A stretch of DNA of 60,841 nt from DASSTY01 sp035760645 (lineage in GTDB: Bacteria > Gemmatimonadota > Gemmatimonadetes > Gemmatimonadales > GWC2-71-9): NCBI GenBank assembly GCA_035760645.1, contig DASTSO010000093.1, forward strand, positions 1 through 60,841, given 5' to 3'. This document shows positions 1 to 9,008 of this stretch, in pieces. A program made the translations under genes and the position numbers. The notes below the pieces were generated by a model that made no database searches, had not been told where the DNA came from, and worked only from the letters and a program-made list of their open reading frames with translations. The stretch's first letter is position 1. Each line of letters starts with the position of its first letter.

Positions 1-1
1 C

Positions 2-184
2 GATGCGCGCCCCGACTCGGCCATGGGCGGCGCGAGCGACGCCGGCGCGCACGGCCGCCATCCGGCGTCCACGCCCGGCGGCTCGATGCCCGGGCACCCG
101 ATCGGCGACTCGATCGTCGAGCGGCGGCACCACACGAACGACGCGATCTACAATGGCCCCGAGCGGCGGCAGGCGGAGCGCTGA
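2..184 (+). CDS. C-terminal end of a truncated hypothetical protein
   Basis: An open frame enters from the left edge and stops with TGA at 182-184. The visible 60 residues are polar, rich in Gly, Ala, His and Arg, and end in a charged stretch with the motif YNGPERRQAER. Nearly every codon ends in G or C, as in the confident genes nearby, which supports coding. No domain is recognisable and the start lies outside the window. A 119-base gap separates it from the next gene. Function unknown. Confidence 0.5.
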   Translation, partial: DARPDSAMGGASDAGAHGRHPASTPGGSMPGHPIGDSIVERRHHTNDAIYNGPERRQAER

Positions 185-250
185 GCGCGGCACCGCGGCG
201 GGCCGCCGCGCCCCGCTTGCCCGTGGGGCCCGGCGTCGTTAAACGTCAGA

Positions 251-275
251 GGTAGGCCTCGTCCGGAGGCCTACC
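251..275. terminator. 10-bp perfect hairpin between two plus-strand genes
   Basis: GGTAGGCCTC (251-260) and GAGGCCTACC (266-275) are perfect inverted repeats around a 5-base loop. No T-run follows, so intrinsic termination of the upstream gene is only a possibility. It also lies 27 bases before the next start codon and could be a leader hairpin. Confidence 0.4.
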
Positions 276-302
276 CGGAATTTGCCAGGCAGGAGGATGT
301 CC

Positions 303-524
303 ATGTTCGGATTCGGAAACAGCCGCAGCCGTCGGCGGAACAACTCGACCTTCAGCAACTCCAATCTCGGCAAGGCCGCGCTCGCGGGTGCCGGGATCCT
401 CGCCTATCGCTGGTGGAAGGGCCGCCAGGCCAATCGCGGCGCCGGCAGCAGCACCGCCGGCACGAGCGACTTCGGCGCCACGAGCGGCGCCGGTACCAGC
501 GCGCGCGACTTCTCGGGCGTTTGA
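303..524 (+). CDS. small basic hypothetical protein, 73 aa
   Basis: The ATG at 303 is chosen because AGGAGG at 291-296 ends 6 bases before it; the in-frame ATG at 297 directly abuts the ribosome site. The product has a basic, Asn/Ser/Arg-rich N-terminus, one short hydrophobic segment (LAGAGILAYRWW, about residues 24-37) and a Gly/Ser/Thr/Ala-rich flexible tail. It may be a small membrane-associated protein, but no family is recognised. A strong palindromic terminator follows at 576-609, so it looks like a single-gene transcript. Confidence 0.65.
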   Translation: MFGFGNSRSRRRNNSTFSNSNLGKAALAGAGILAYRWWKGRQANRGAGSSTAGTSDFGATSGAGTSARDFSGV

Positions 525-575
525 GCGAACCCCGGGCGGCGACGCCGCTCGGCGCGCTTCGCCGCGCGTAAAACG

Positions 576-609
576 ACGGGCGCCGGTCACGTGACCGGCG
601 CCCGTTTTT
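576..609. terminator. bidirectional intrinsic terminator
   Basis: ACGGGCGCCGGTCAC (576-590) is followed directly by its exact reverse complement (591-605), then a T-run to 609. An A-run just left of it gives the minus strand a U-tract too. It separates the plus-strand small gene from the convergent DUF3267 gene ending at 620. Confidence 0.85.
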
Positions 610-619
610 CGGCGGCCTT

Positions 620-1222
620 TCAAGGCCGACTCGACGCCTCCTCCCGCACCAGGCACCCCGCGCGCGAGGGATGATCCTCCACCTGCGCGCCGCCGGGCAC
701 GCCGCGCAGGAGCCAGAGCACCGCCACGTCGCCCGCGGCACCGAGGACGAAGAGCCAGCCGAAGGCGGCGAGCGCGCCCACGCCGGCGAAGGTGCCGACG
801 AGTGCGGGGAGGATGCCCAGGACGACGAGCGGCGCCGCCGCGCCGATCCGGTAGGCCGTCGCGGGAAGCGGGGCGGCGTAGTGCGCGTACGGCACGAGCG
901 AGCGCCACTGCCAGCCGAAGTGCACGTGGCGCCACGCGCCGGTGGGCGTCGCCGCCCAGGCGAGCGCGTGGATCACCTCGTGTACCGCCGCGCCGCCGAG
1001 CACGACGACGAGCCCCACGAGCGGCCGCGCCGCGAGCGCATCGAGCGCCGTCCAGATGCCGAGCGCGCCGTGCCGCGCGGCGTGCAGCCAGACGAGCCCG
1101 GCCGTGGGCGGCAGCACGAGCACGAGTCCGAGCAGGATCGCGCGGGTCGGCGTGACCGAGCGGTCCTGCGTCGCGCGCACCTCGCGCGCCGCGCGCGCGG
1201 CGTTCCCGGCGGGGGCGCTCAC
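620..1222 (-). CDS. DUF3267-type membrane zinc metalloprotease homologue
   Basis: The 200-residue product has a hydrophobic N-terminal helix (about residues 27-45), then a membrane segment running into the zincin motif HEVIHALAW (about residues 81-89), and two further hydrophobic segments ending in GDVAVLWLLRG. The HExxH motif inside a membrane helix and the tail resembling VEDHPSRAGC are typical of DUF3267. Substrate unknown. The start is GTG at 1222; a downstream GTG (VTPTRAILL) is an alternative. It begins 6 bases after the dehydrogenase stop, so both are probably co-transcribed. Confidence 0.75.
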   Translation of the reverse strand: MSAPAGNAARAAREVRATQDRSVTPTRAILLGLVLVLPPTAGLVWLHAARHGALGIWTALDALAARPLVGLVVVLGGAAVHEVIHALAWAATPTGAWRHVHFGWQWRSLVPYAHYAAPLPATAYRIGAAAPLVVLGILPALVGTFAGVGALAAFGWLFVLGAAGDVAVLWLLRGVPGGAQVEDHPSRAGCLVREEASSRP

Positions 1223-1228
1223 CGGCGG

Positions 1229-2641
1229 CTATTTCCCGCCGGTGTAGGTGATCCGGTAGACCCGCCCGCCCGCGTCGTCGGTGACGTAGAGCGCGCCGTC
1301 GGGGCCCTGGGCGAGACCGACCGGGCGGTGCTTCGCGTTGCCCGGCTGCAGCCGCGCCGGCGGCTCGTCGGCGAAGCCGTTGGCGAAGGTCTCGAACTCG
1401 CCGCCCGCCTGCCCGTCCTTCAGCGGCTGGAAGACGACGCGGTAGCCCTCCTGCGGCTCGGGCGCACGGTTCCACGAGCCGTGCATGGCGATGAAGGCGC
1501 CGTTGCGGTAGCGCGCCGGGAACTGCGTCCCCGAGTAGAAGAGGAGCGACATCGGCGCCCAGTGCGCGGGGAAGACCGCGACCGGCCCCTTCTTCGAGGC
1601 GCAGCGGTCGGTCTTCTTCCCGTCGCCGCCGTACTCGGGGGCGTCCACCAGCTTCTTCTGGTCCATCGCGTAGTAGCAGTAGGGCCAGCCGAAGTCGTCG
1701 TGCTGGTTCACCTGCACCAGCTCCTCCGCCGGGTTCTCGGCCGAATACTTCGGGTCGGGGAAGATCTTGGCCCAGTTCTGGTAGAACTGGTCGCGGCCGT
1801 GCTGCGTCGCGTAGAGCTTGCCGTCGGGGCCGTAGGCGATCCCCATCGTATTGCGGATCCCGGTGGCCCAGCGCGCCTCGGGCGTGAAGCGCTGATTCAG
1901 CTCGTTGGCGTCGAAGCGCCAGATGCCGGCGCGGGTGCGCAGCTCGGTGCAGGGATCCACGCCGGGCGAGCCGGTCGTGCGGTCCTTCCGCTGGCAGCTG
2001 TTCGTCGCGCTGCCGACGTTGAGGAAGAGCGCGCCGTCGGCGCCGATGACGAAGTTGCGCGCGACGTGCCCCGGCTGGAGCGGGATCCCCGAGACGACCA
2101 CCTCGGGCTTCCCCGCCGGCGCGAGCGAGTCCGGCGAGAGGCGCCAGCGCACGATGCGGTGGCCCTCGTCCACGTAGAGCCGGCCGGCATGGATGCCGAT
2201 CCCGGTGTTGCCGGTCCCCGGGATGCGCGCGATCACGTCGGCGCGGCCGTCGCGCGAGGTGTCGCGCAGCGCGATGACCGCCGCCTGCTGGGGCTGCTGC
2301 CGCTCGCCCGCCGCCCGCTCCTCGGGCGAGGGCTCCGTCGCCTGCAGGGCGACGAAGACGTCGCCGTTCGGCGCCACCGTCACGTGGCGCGCCTCGCCGA
2401 CGCTGTCGGCGAAGATCGTCGCGCAGAAGCCGGCCGGGAGGGTGAGCCCCGCGCTCCCGCCGGGACAGGCGCTCGCCGCCGCGGCGGCCGCGCCCGGCGC
2501 CCCGGCCGACTCGCCGCCGGCCCGCGCCGCCGTGGTCGTCTCGCCGCCGGTCCCGCCCCGCCGCTCCCCGCCGCCGCACCCGGCGAGCACCGCCGCCGTC
2601 ACGAGCACCCACCCGAACCGCACCGCCTCACGCTGCCGCAT
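1229..2641 (-). CDS. glucose/sorbosone dehydrogenase-like lipoprotein
   Basis: A 470-residue exported protein. The first 22 residues are a lipoprotein signal ending in VLAGC (Cys22), followed by a Gly/Thr/Ala-rich linker. The rest is a six-bladed-propeller sequence of the soluble aldose sugar or L-sorbosone dehydrogenase family, with blades such as GIRNTMGIAYGPDGKLYATQ, a MHGSWNR segment and a terminal LAQGPDGALYVTDDAGGRVY. Family members use PQQ to oxidise sugars at the cell surface; the substrate here is unknown. The ATG at 2641 is chosen because GGAGG lies 8 bases upstream and it starts the signal peptide. Six bases separate it from the DUF3267 gene. Confidence 0.85.
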   Translation of the reverse strand: MRQREAVRFGWVLVTAAVLAGCGGGERRGGTGGETTTAARAGGESAGAPGAAAAAASACPGGSAGLTLPAGFCATIFADSVGEARHVTVAPNGDVFVALQATEPSPEERAAGERQQPQQAAVIALRDTSRDGRADVIARIPGTGNTGIGIHAGRLYVDEGHRIVRWRLSPDSLAPAGKPEVVVSGIPLQPGHVARNFVIGADGALFLNVGSATNSCQRKDRTTGSPGVDPCTELRTRAGIWRFDANELNQRFTPEARWATGIRNTMGIAYGPDGKLYATQHGRDQFYQNWAKIFPDPKYSAENPAEELVQVNQHDDFGWPYCYYAMDQKKLVDAPEYGGDGKKTDRCASKKGPVAVFPAHWAPMSLLFYSGTQFPARYRNGAFIAMHGSWNRAPEPQEGYRVVFQPLKDGQAGGEFETFANGFADEPPARLQPGNAKHRPVGLAQGPDGALYVTDDAGGRVYRITYTGGK

Positions 2642-2851
2642 GCGTCGCTCCTCCCCGATGGCCACGGACCCCGACCGCGCCCCGTGCGCGGCCAGGCTAC
2701 TCCATACTAACACGTTCCGGCCTCACCCCTTCGGCGTCCCGCGTCACACCCGCGAGCCCGCTGCGGGCGCGGGCGTGAGGGCCGAAACGACGCACCCCCG
2801 CGATCTCCGAAGAGACCACGGGGGCGCGCCCGGCCCGGGACGGGACGAGGG

Positions 2852-4393
2852 CTACCGCCCCACCCAGCTCCCCCCCAGTGCCCGGTAGAGCTGCACGCCG
2901 GCGGTGAGCTGCCGGAGCTGCGCCTGGCTGAGCGCGAGCTCGGCGGCGAAGAGGTCGCGCTGGGCCTGCAGGACTTCGATGTAGCTCGCCACCCCGGTGC
3001 GGTAGCGCAGCTCGGCGAGCTGCGTCGCGCGGCGGAGCGCCTGCGCCTGCGTCTCCTGCGCGGCCACCTCGTCGCGCGCCGTGCGCGCCGCGACGAGCGC
3101 GTCGCCCGCCTCGCGCAGGGCGCCGAGGACCGTCTGCTCGTACGCGGCGCGCGCCTGGTCGGCGCGGGCGCGCGCGGCGCGGCTCTGGTTGACGAGCCGG
3201 CCGCCGGTGAAGAGCGGGAGCGAGATGCCGCCCTGGAGCTGGTAGACCTCGCTGTTCTTCTTGAACAGGTCGCCGCTGGTCGTCGCCTGGGTGCCGTAGG
3301 AGCCGGTGATCGCGATCGTCGGCAGCCGCGCCGCGTCGGCGACGCCGATGCGCGCCGTGGCGGCGGCGAGCGCGCGCTCGGCCTGCTGCACGTCGGGCCG
3401 GCGCGCCAGCAGCGTGGCGGGGAGCGAGTCGGGCACCGCGAGTGCGGCCACCGCCTGCGCGAGCGAGCCCGCGGCGCTCCGGGCGATCGGCCGCGGCGTC
3501 TGCCCCAGGAGCACGTCGAGCGCGTGCTCCGCCTGCGCGCGCGCCCGCTCGACCTGGGCGAGCGTCGCCGCGGGCGCGCTCACCTGCGCCTCGAACTGCC
3601 GCACGTCGAGCTCGGAGATGAGCCCCTGGCGGTAGCGCTGGCGCGCGAGCTGGAGCGTGGTGCGCCGGCTGGCGAGCGTCTGCTCGGCGATGCGCTGCTC
3701 CTGGTCGAGCTCGAGGAGCTGGAGATACCCGGTCGCCACGTCGCTCACGAGCGAGAGCAGCACGGCGCGCTCGGCCGCCTCCTGGGCCCCGAGGTCGGCG
3801 TGGGCGGCCTCGAGCCCGCGGCGGGTGCGGCCCCAGAAGTCGAGCTCCCAGGCGAGGTCGCCGGTGACGCGGAGCGCGTCGAAGGAGACCGGCGTCCCGC
3901 CGAAGGCCACCTTGTTGGTGCTCGCGCTCCCGGTGGCCGTCAGGCTCGGGAAGAGCGGCGCGCGCGCCACGCCGACGAGCGCGCGGTACTCGCGGATCCG
4001 CGCCGCGGCGGCCTGCAGGTCGCGATTCTGCGTCACCGCCGTGCGCACGAGGGCCACGAGCGTCGTGTCCTTGAGCACGTCGAGCCAGGCGAGATCGGCG
4101 AGCGAGTCGGGCCGCAGCACCCGGGGCGGGAGCGCCCCGGCCGCGCCGGGCGCGGCGCCCGGCGTCACCGCGCCGGTGTCGCGCGGCGAGAGGCTGTCCA
4201 CCTGCCGCGCCGCGGCGAGCGAGTCGAAGAAGGCGCGCGTCGCGGGCGCCGCCGCGCCCGCGCCGACCTTGGTGCCGGCGGGCACCGGCGCCGCGGGACG
4301 ATAGCTGGGCCCCACGGCGCACCCGGCGGAGCCGAGGGCCGTCAGGGCGACGAGACCGCCGAGCAGGAATGTGGCCCGGGACGGACGGGTCAT
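2852..4393 (-). CDS. RND efflux outer-membrane channel lipoprotein (NodT/OprM family)
   Basis: The 513-residue product starts with a lipoprotein signal whose lipobox is SAGC (Cys25), followed by AVGPSYRPAAP, the usual start of NodT/OprM factors. Two outer-membrane-efflux repeats follow, rich in Ala/Gln/Glu/Arg coiled-coil helices, with LSLVSDVATGYLQLLELDQE and the C-terminal ELRYRTGVASYIEVLQAQRD. Such proteins form the trimeric exit duct of tripartite pumps. There is an unusual roughly 50-residue Ala/Gly/Pro-rich insert after the signal. Its ATG overlaps the stop of the pump gene (ATGA, 4393-4390), implying translational coupling. It is the last gene of the operon. Confidence 0.93.
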   Translation of the reverse strand: MTRPSRATFLLGGLVALTALGSAGCAVGPSYRPAAPVPAGTKVGAGAAAPATRAFFDSLAAARQVDSLSPRDTGAVTPGAAPGAAGALPPRVLRPDSLADLAWLDVLKDTTLVALVRTAVTQNRDLQAAAARIREYRALVGVARAPLFPSLTATGSASTNKVAFGGTPVSFDALRVTGDLAWELDFWGRTRRGLEAAHADLGAQEAAERAVLLSLVSDVATGYLQLLELDQEQRIAEQTLASRRTTLQLARQRYRQGLISELDVRQFEAQVSAPAATLAQVERARAQAEHALDVLLGQTPRPIARSAAGSLAQAVAALAVPDSLPATLLARRPDVQQAERALAAATARIGVADAARLPTIAITGSYGTQATTSGDLFKKNSEVYQLQGGISLPLFTGGRLVNQSRAARARADQARAAYEQTVLGALREAGDALVAARTARDEVAAQETQAQALRRATQLAELRYRTGVASYIEVLQAQRDLFAAELALSQAQLRQLTAGVQLYRALGGSWVGR

Positions 4394-7300
4394 GCTGCCT
4401 CCTCGGCAGGACGGGGGCGCCGGCGGAAGCCGCGCTCGGCGAGGCCGCGGATCACGCGGAAGAAGAGCGGGATGAAGAAGACGCCGACGAGCGTCGCCAC
4501 GAGCATGCCGAAGAAGACGCCGGTGCCGATCGAGTGGCGGCTCGCCGCGCCCGCGCCGCCGGCGACGACGAGCGGGGCGACGCCCAGGATGAAGGCGAAC
4601 GACGTCATCAGGATCGGCCGGAACCGCTCGCGCGCCGCCTCGATCGCGGCCTCGCGGATCGAGAGCCCGTGCCCGCGCAGCTCGGTGGCGAACTCCACGA
4701 TGAGGATCGCGTTCTTCGCCGCGAGCCCGACGACGGTGATGAGCGCCACCTGGAAGTAGATGTCGTTCGGCTGCCCCCGCGCCCAGATCCCGAGCAGCGC
4801 CCCGAGCACGCCGAACGGCACGCCGAGGAGCACGGCGAAGGGAATCGACCAGCTCTCGTACTGCGCCGCGAGCACGAGGAAGACGATCACGAGCCCGAGG
4901 GCGAAGATCATCCCGCCCTGCCCGCTCGAGGCGCGCTCCTGGTAGGACTGCCCCGAGTACGCGACGCCCACGCCCTGGCTCGCGAACTGGCTCGCCACCA
5001 GGCCGTCCACCTCGTCGAGCAGGTCGCCCGAGCTGAAGCCGGCCTTGGGCACCCCGGTGAAGAGCGCGCTGGTGAAGCCGTTGAAGCGCGTCACGAGCGT
5101 GGGGCCGCTGCGGAACTCGGTGCGCACGAGCGAGGAGACGGGCACCATCGCCCCGTCGCGCCCGCGCACGTAGAGCCGGTCGAGGTCCTCCGGCCGCTGC
5201 CGGAACTGCGACTGCGCCTCGGCCTGCACCCGATAGGTGCGGCCGTAGAGGCTGAAGTCGTTGATGTAGAGCGTCGAGAGGAACGCCTGCAGCGTGCCGA
5301 AGAGCTCGGTGAGGCTCACGCCGCGCGCCTTGGCGGCCGCGCGGTCCACGTCCACGTAGAGCTGCGGGACGTTGGCGCGGAAGTTGGCCTGCAGCCCGCC
5401 CGCGGCCGGGAGCTGGTTGGCGGCCTGGGTGAAGCCCTGCACCTGCTGGGCGAAGGTGCGCACGTCCTGGCCGCCGCGCGCCTGCAGGTTCAGCTCCACG
5501 CCCGCCGTGGCGCCGAGGCCCGGGATCTCGGGGAGGTTGAAGGCGAAGCCCACGGCGTCCTTCATCGCGAAGAGCTTCCCGTTGATCCGGCCCGTGATCG
5601 CCTCGATCGACTCGTTCTTCCCGCGCTCGTCCCACGGCTTCACGTTGACGAAGATCGTGGCGCCGTTGGGCTGCGAGGAGCGGCTCAGGATGTCGAGGCC
5701 GGCGAGCGCCACCACATTCTCCACCGCGGGCTCGGCCCGGAGGATCCGCTCCACGCGCTCCACGACCGCCTCGGTGCGCTGCAGCGAGGCGGCGTCGGGC
5801 AGCTGGAGCGCGATGGCGAAGTAGCCCTTGTCCTCGGTCGGGACGAAGGCCGTGGGGGTGCGCTTCCAGAGCACGCCCGTGAGGATCACCATCACGACGA
5901 ACGCCGCGATCCAGGCGCGCGGCCGGCCCAGCACCGCGTCCACCGCGCCGGTGTAGCGGCGGGTGACGCGCGCGAAGCCGTGGTTGAAGGCGCCGAAGAA
6001 GCCGCTCTGGTGCGCCTCGTTCGACTCCTTCAGCAGCAGCGCGCAGAGCGCGGGCGTCAGCGTCAGCGCCACGATGCCCGAGAGCACCACGGCGATGACG
6101 ATCGTGATGGCGAACTGCTTGAACATCACGCCCGTTACCCCGCCCAGGAACGCCACCGGCAGGAACACGGCGCAGAGCACGAGCACGATGGCCACGAGCG
6201 CGCCGGCGACCTGGCGGATCGCCTTGTCGGCGGCCTGCTTCGCGGGCAGCCCCTCGGTGGCCATGATGCGCTCGACGTTCTCGATGACGACGATGGCGTC
6301 GTCCACCACGATGCCGATCGCCAGCACCAGGCCGAAGAGCGTCAGCACGTTGATCGAGAAGCCCAGCGCCAGGAGCCCGAGGAAGGTGCCGACGACGCTC
6401 ACCGGCACCGCCAGCATCGGGATCAGCGTCGCCCGCCAGCTCTGGAGGAAGAGGAAGACGACCAGGGTGACGAGGAGCATCGCCTCGACCAGCGTGTGCA
6501 GCACCTCGGTGATCGAGGCCGTCACGAAGGGCGTGGTGTCGAAGGGGATCTTGTAGCTCACCCCCGACGGGAAGCTGCCCGAGAGCTCGTCGAGCCGCGT
6601 CGCCACCGCCTCGCGCACGGCGAGGGCGTTGGCGCCGGGGCGCAGGTAGATGAGCATGAACGCCGTCGGCTGGCCGTTGAGCCGGCCGGCGAGGTCGTAG
6701 CTCTGGGCGCCGAGCTTGGCGTGGCCGATGTCGCCGAGGCGGATGAGGGAGCCGTCCGCGTTGGCGCGGATGACGATGTCGTTGAACTGCTCCGGCGTCT
6801 TGAGCCGGCCCAGCGTGGTGACCGGGATGGTGAGCTCGGTCCCCGCCGGCGCGGGCTCGCGGCCCAGGCGGCCGGCCGGGTTGGTGGCGTTCTGCTCGCG
6901 CACCGCCTGCTGCACGTCGGCCACGGTGACGCCGAGCTGCGCCATGCGGTCGGGATCGAGCTGCAGCAGCATCGAGAACTGCAGCCCCGCGAAGACGTTC
7001 GCGTTGCCGACGCCGGGGACGCGCTTGATCTCGTCCTCGACGTACAGCTTCATGTAGTTCGTCAGGTACGCCGCGTCGTAGCGCTTGTCGCTCGAGGCGA
7101 GCGCCACGACGGCGAGGATGTCGGAGTTCGCCTTGAGGATCGTGATGCCGTTCTGGCGCACCGCGTCCGGGAGCTGCGGCGTGGCGAGCTGCACGGCGTT
7201 CTGCACGTCGACGGCGGCGAGGTCCTGGTCGCGCGAGACGTCGAAGTAGATCTGCAGACTCATCGTCCCGTCGCTCGAGTTGGCCGACGTGTAGTAGAGG

Positions 7301-7608
7301 AGTCCCTGCAGCCCCGACAGCTGCTGCTCGATCGGCGCCGCGACCGCCTCGGCCACGTCCTCGGCCGTCGCGCCCGGATAGACCGCCGTCACCTGGATCG
7401 CCGGCGGCGTGATCTGCGGATAGCGCGAGACCGGCAGGTAGCGGATCGCGAAGACGCCCAGCAGCGTGATGACGATCGAGATCACCGCCGCGAGCACCGG
7501 GCGGCGGATGAAGAAGTAGCGGATCTCGGGCCCGCCGCCCGGCGGCCCGGCCTGCTGCTCCGGGGCCTCGGTCAGCTCGGGCGCCTCGAGGACGCCGTGT
7601 GCGTTCAT
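4390..7608 (-). CDS. RND multidrug efflux pump, HAE1/AcrB family
   Basis: This 1072-residue protein is full length for AcrB-type pumps, with about 30 extra N-terminal residues. It has the first helix after FFIRRPVLAAV, the porter signature YPGATAEDV, the paired aspartates of helix 4 in GIVVDDAIVVIEN (about residue 435), and the helix-10 lysine in GLAAKNAILIVEFA, the residues of the proton relay. It would pump hydrophobic compounds from periplasm or inner-membrane leaflet to the exterior using proton flow. It overlaps the adaptor stop by four bases (7608-7605) and the channel start by four bases. Substrates cannot be read from sequence. Confidence 0.95.
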   Translation of the reverse strand: MNAHGVLEAPELTEAPEQQAGPPGGGPEIRYFFIRRPVLAAVISIVITLLGVFAIRYLPVSRYPQITPPAIQVTAVYPGATAEDVAEAVAAPIEQQLSGLQGLLYYTSANSSDGTMSLQIYFDVSRDQDLAAVDVQNAVQLATPQLPDAVRQNGITILKANSDILAVVALASSDKRYDAAYLTNYMKLYVEDEIKRVPGVGNANVFAGLQFSMLLQLDPDRMAQLGVTVADVQQAVREQNATNPAGRLGREPAPAGTELTIPVTTLGRLKTPEQFNDIVIRANADGSLIRLGDIGHAKLGAQSYDLAGRLNGQPTAFMLIYLRPGANALAVREAVATRLDELSGSFPSGVSYKIPFDTTPFVTASITEVLHTLVEAMLLVTLVVFLFLQSWRATLIPMLAVPVSVVGTFLGLLALGFSINVLTLFGLVLAIGIVVDDAIVVIENVERIMATEGLPAKQAADKAIRQVAGALVAIVLVLCAVFLPVAFLGGVTGVMFKQFAITIVIAVVLSGIVALTLTPALCALLLKESNEAHQSGFFGAFNHGFARVTRRYTGAVDAVLGRPRAWIAAFVVMVILTGVLWKRTPTAFVPTEDKGYFAIALQLPDAASLQRTEAVVERVERILRAEPAVENVVALAGLDILSRSSQPNGATIFVNVKPWDERGKNESIEAITGRINGKLFAMKDAVGFAFNLPEIPGLGATAGVELNLQARGGQDVRTFAQQVQGFTQAANQLPAAGGLQANFRANVPQLYVDVDRAAAKARGVSLTELFGTLQAFLSTLYINDFSLYGRTYRVQAEAQSQFRQRPEDLDRLYVRGRDGAMVPVSSLVRTEFRSGPTLVTRFNGFTSALFTGVPKAGFSSGDLLDEVDGLVASQFASQGVGVAYSGQSYQERASSGQGGMIFALGLVIVFLVLAAQYESWSIPFAVLLGVPFGVLGALLGIWARGQPNDIYFQVALITVVGLAAKNAILIVEFATELRGHGLSIREAAIEAARERFRPILMTSFAFILGVAPLVVAGGAGAASRHSIGTGVFFGMLVATLVGVFFIPLFFRVIRGLAERGFRRRPRPAEEAA

Positions 7609-8810
7609 GAATTCCTCCCCTGCGTCTCAGCGCCCGGCGTGCCGGCACCCGGCTTCTGCTCGCCGCCCGCCGCCGGGGCGGCGGTCGCGGCCGAATCGCT
7701 CGCCGGCACCGGGTGCACCGGCCGGCCCGGACCCGTCTTCTGCGCGCCGTCGACGATCACCCGGTCGCCGGCGGCGAGGCCCTTGTCGATGATCCAGAGA
7801 TTCCCGCTCCACGGCCCCGGCTGGACGTCGCGCGCGGCGACGGTGTCGCCCTTGCCGACGACGTAGACGAACTGGCGGCCCAGCGCCTGCTGCACGGCGC
7901 GCTGCGGCACGGCGAAGGCGCTGTCGCGGGTGAAGCCCTCGAGCCGCACGCGCACGAACTGGCCCGGCGCGAGCAGGTGGTCGGAATTGGGGAAGGTGGC
8001 GCGGAACTCCTGCGTCCCCGTCGCCGGATCGAGCGACGGCGCGACGTAGTCGAGCTTCGCGGTGCGCGGCAGCACGGTGCCGTCGGGCAGCGTCACCTGC
8101 ACGCGCAGCCCGCTCCCCGGCCGCAGGAGCGCGGCCGAGCGCGGATCCTGGCGCCACTGGAGGAGCTGCTGCGTCGAGGGCCGGAAGGCGACGTAGACCG
8201 GGTCCACCACGTCGATCGTGGTGAGGAGATCGGCCGGGCCGGTGACGCGCGCCCCCACGTCCAGGAGCGCGCGGCCCACCCGCCCGGCGATCTCGGCGCG
8301 CACGGTGGCGTCCTGCCGGTCCTCGCGGGCCTGCGCGAGCGCGGCGTCGGCCGCCTCGAGCTCGGCCCGGGCGTTGTCCACGTCCTGCTGTGCGACGGCG
8401 TGCTGGGCGAGCAGCGGCTCGAGCCGCTCGACGGTGCGCCGCGCGTTGTCGGCCCGCGCCTTCGCGCTCGCGTAGGCCGCGTTGGTGCGCACCGGATCGA
8501 TCCGGAAGAGCACCTCCCCGGGCTTCACGAGCTGGCCCTCGGTGAACGGCCGCGCCTCGATGATCCCGTCCACCCGCGACCGCACCTCGACGCGCCGGTA
8601 CGGCTGCACCTCGGCGCTGAACTCGTAGCTGACCGGGACGGCGCGCGCCGCGACGGTGACCACCCCGACCTCGGCGGGCGGCATCGCGGGCGGGGCCGCG
8701 CTCTTCTTGCACCCCGCGCTCGCCACGGCGACCCCGCCCGCCAGCACCAGCACCCCCCAGGTGCGCACCGCGGCCGGGACGCGCCCCCGACCCGCTCGAC
8801 TCTCACTCAC
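7605..8810 (-). CDS. RND efflux periplasmic adaptor lipoprotein (AcrA family)
   Basis: The 401-residue product starts at GTG 8810. It has a lipoprotein signal with lipobox ASAGC (Cys34), a split lipoyl domain (VEVRSRVDGIIEARPFTEG and DATVRAEIAGRVG), a coiled-coil hairpin rich in Ala/Glu/Arg (about residues 110-165), then beta-barrel and membrane-proximal domains. This is the standard membrane-fusion-protein order. It links the pump to the outer channel. It is the first gene of the three-gene operon and is divergent from a TetR regulator with an operator between. The C-terminal 40 residues are Pro/Ala/Gly-rich and probably disordered. Confidence 0.93.
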   Translation of the reverse strand: MSESRAGRGRVPAAVRTWGVLVLAGGVAVASAGCKKSAAPPAMPPAEVGVVTVAARAVPVSYEFSAEVQPYRRVEVRSRVDGIIEARPFTEGQLVKPGEVLFRIDPVRTNAAYASAKARADNARRTVERLEPLLAQHAVAQQDVDNARAELEAADAALAQAREDRQDATVRAEIAGRVGRALLDVGARVTGPADLLTTIDVVDPVYVAFRPSTQQLLQWRQDPRSAALLRPGSGLRVQVTLPDGTVLPRTAKLDYVAPSLDPATGTQEFRATFPNSDHLLAPGQFVRVRLEGFTRDSAFAVPQRAVQQALGRQFVYVVGKGDTVAARDVQPGPWSGNLWIIDKGLAAGDRVIVDGAQKTGPGRPVHPVPASDSAATAAPAAGGEQKPGAGTPGAETQGRNS

Positions 8811-8924
8811 GCTGCCCCCTCGATCTCGTTGACGGTGTGACGGGCCCCCGCGGACCCCGGCGGCCGAAAATTCGCCGTAAAACTACGCGATTCCGCCGAA
8901 ACGGTTTTGGAAGGGCACATAACT

Positions 8925-8946
8925 ACCTACCTACCGGTAGGTATGT
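8925..8946. promoter_or_regulatory. palindromic operator between TetR gene and efflux operon
   Basis: A 22-base imperfect palindrome centred at 8935/8936, with the perfect core TACCTACCGGTAGGTA (8928-8943); one arm pair mismatches. On the minus strand a perfect TTGACA (8948-8943) is followed by the palindrome in the spacer, so a bound repressor would block the efflux promoter. On the plus strand TATATT (8965-8970) is a good -10 for the TetR gene, with the operator covering its -35 area. Layout matches autoregulated AcrR/TtgR-type control. Confidence 0.8.
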
Positions 8947-9008
8947 CAATGGGGGTTTTCGGGCTATATTGAGGGCACCCGCGTAGGAAGTCGCCAGGAG
9001 GTGCGTTC

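Noticed and set aside
671..2710. Long plus-strand frame opposite the dehydrogenase and DUF3267 genes
   Set aside because: Low-complexity Arg/Glu/Ala composition, no domain, antisense to two supported genes.
4369..7866. Plus-strand open frame of over 1100 residues opposite the RND pump
   Set aside because: Composition is extreme (mostly Arg, Glu, His, Asp, Leu), with no domain, and it lies antisense to a clear RND gene; a GC-rich antisense shadow.
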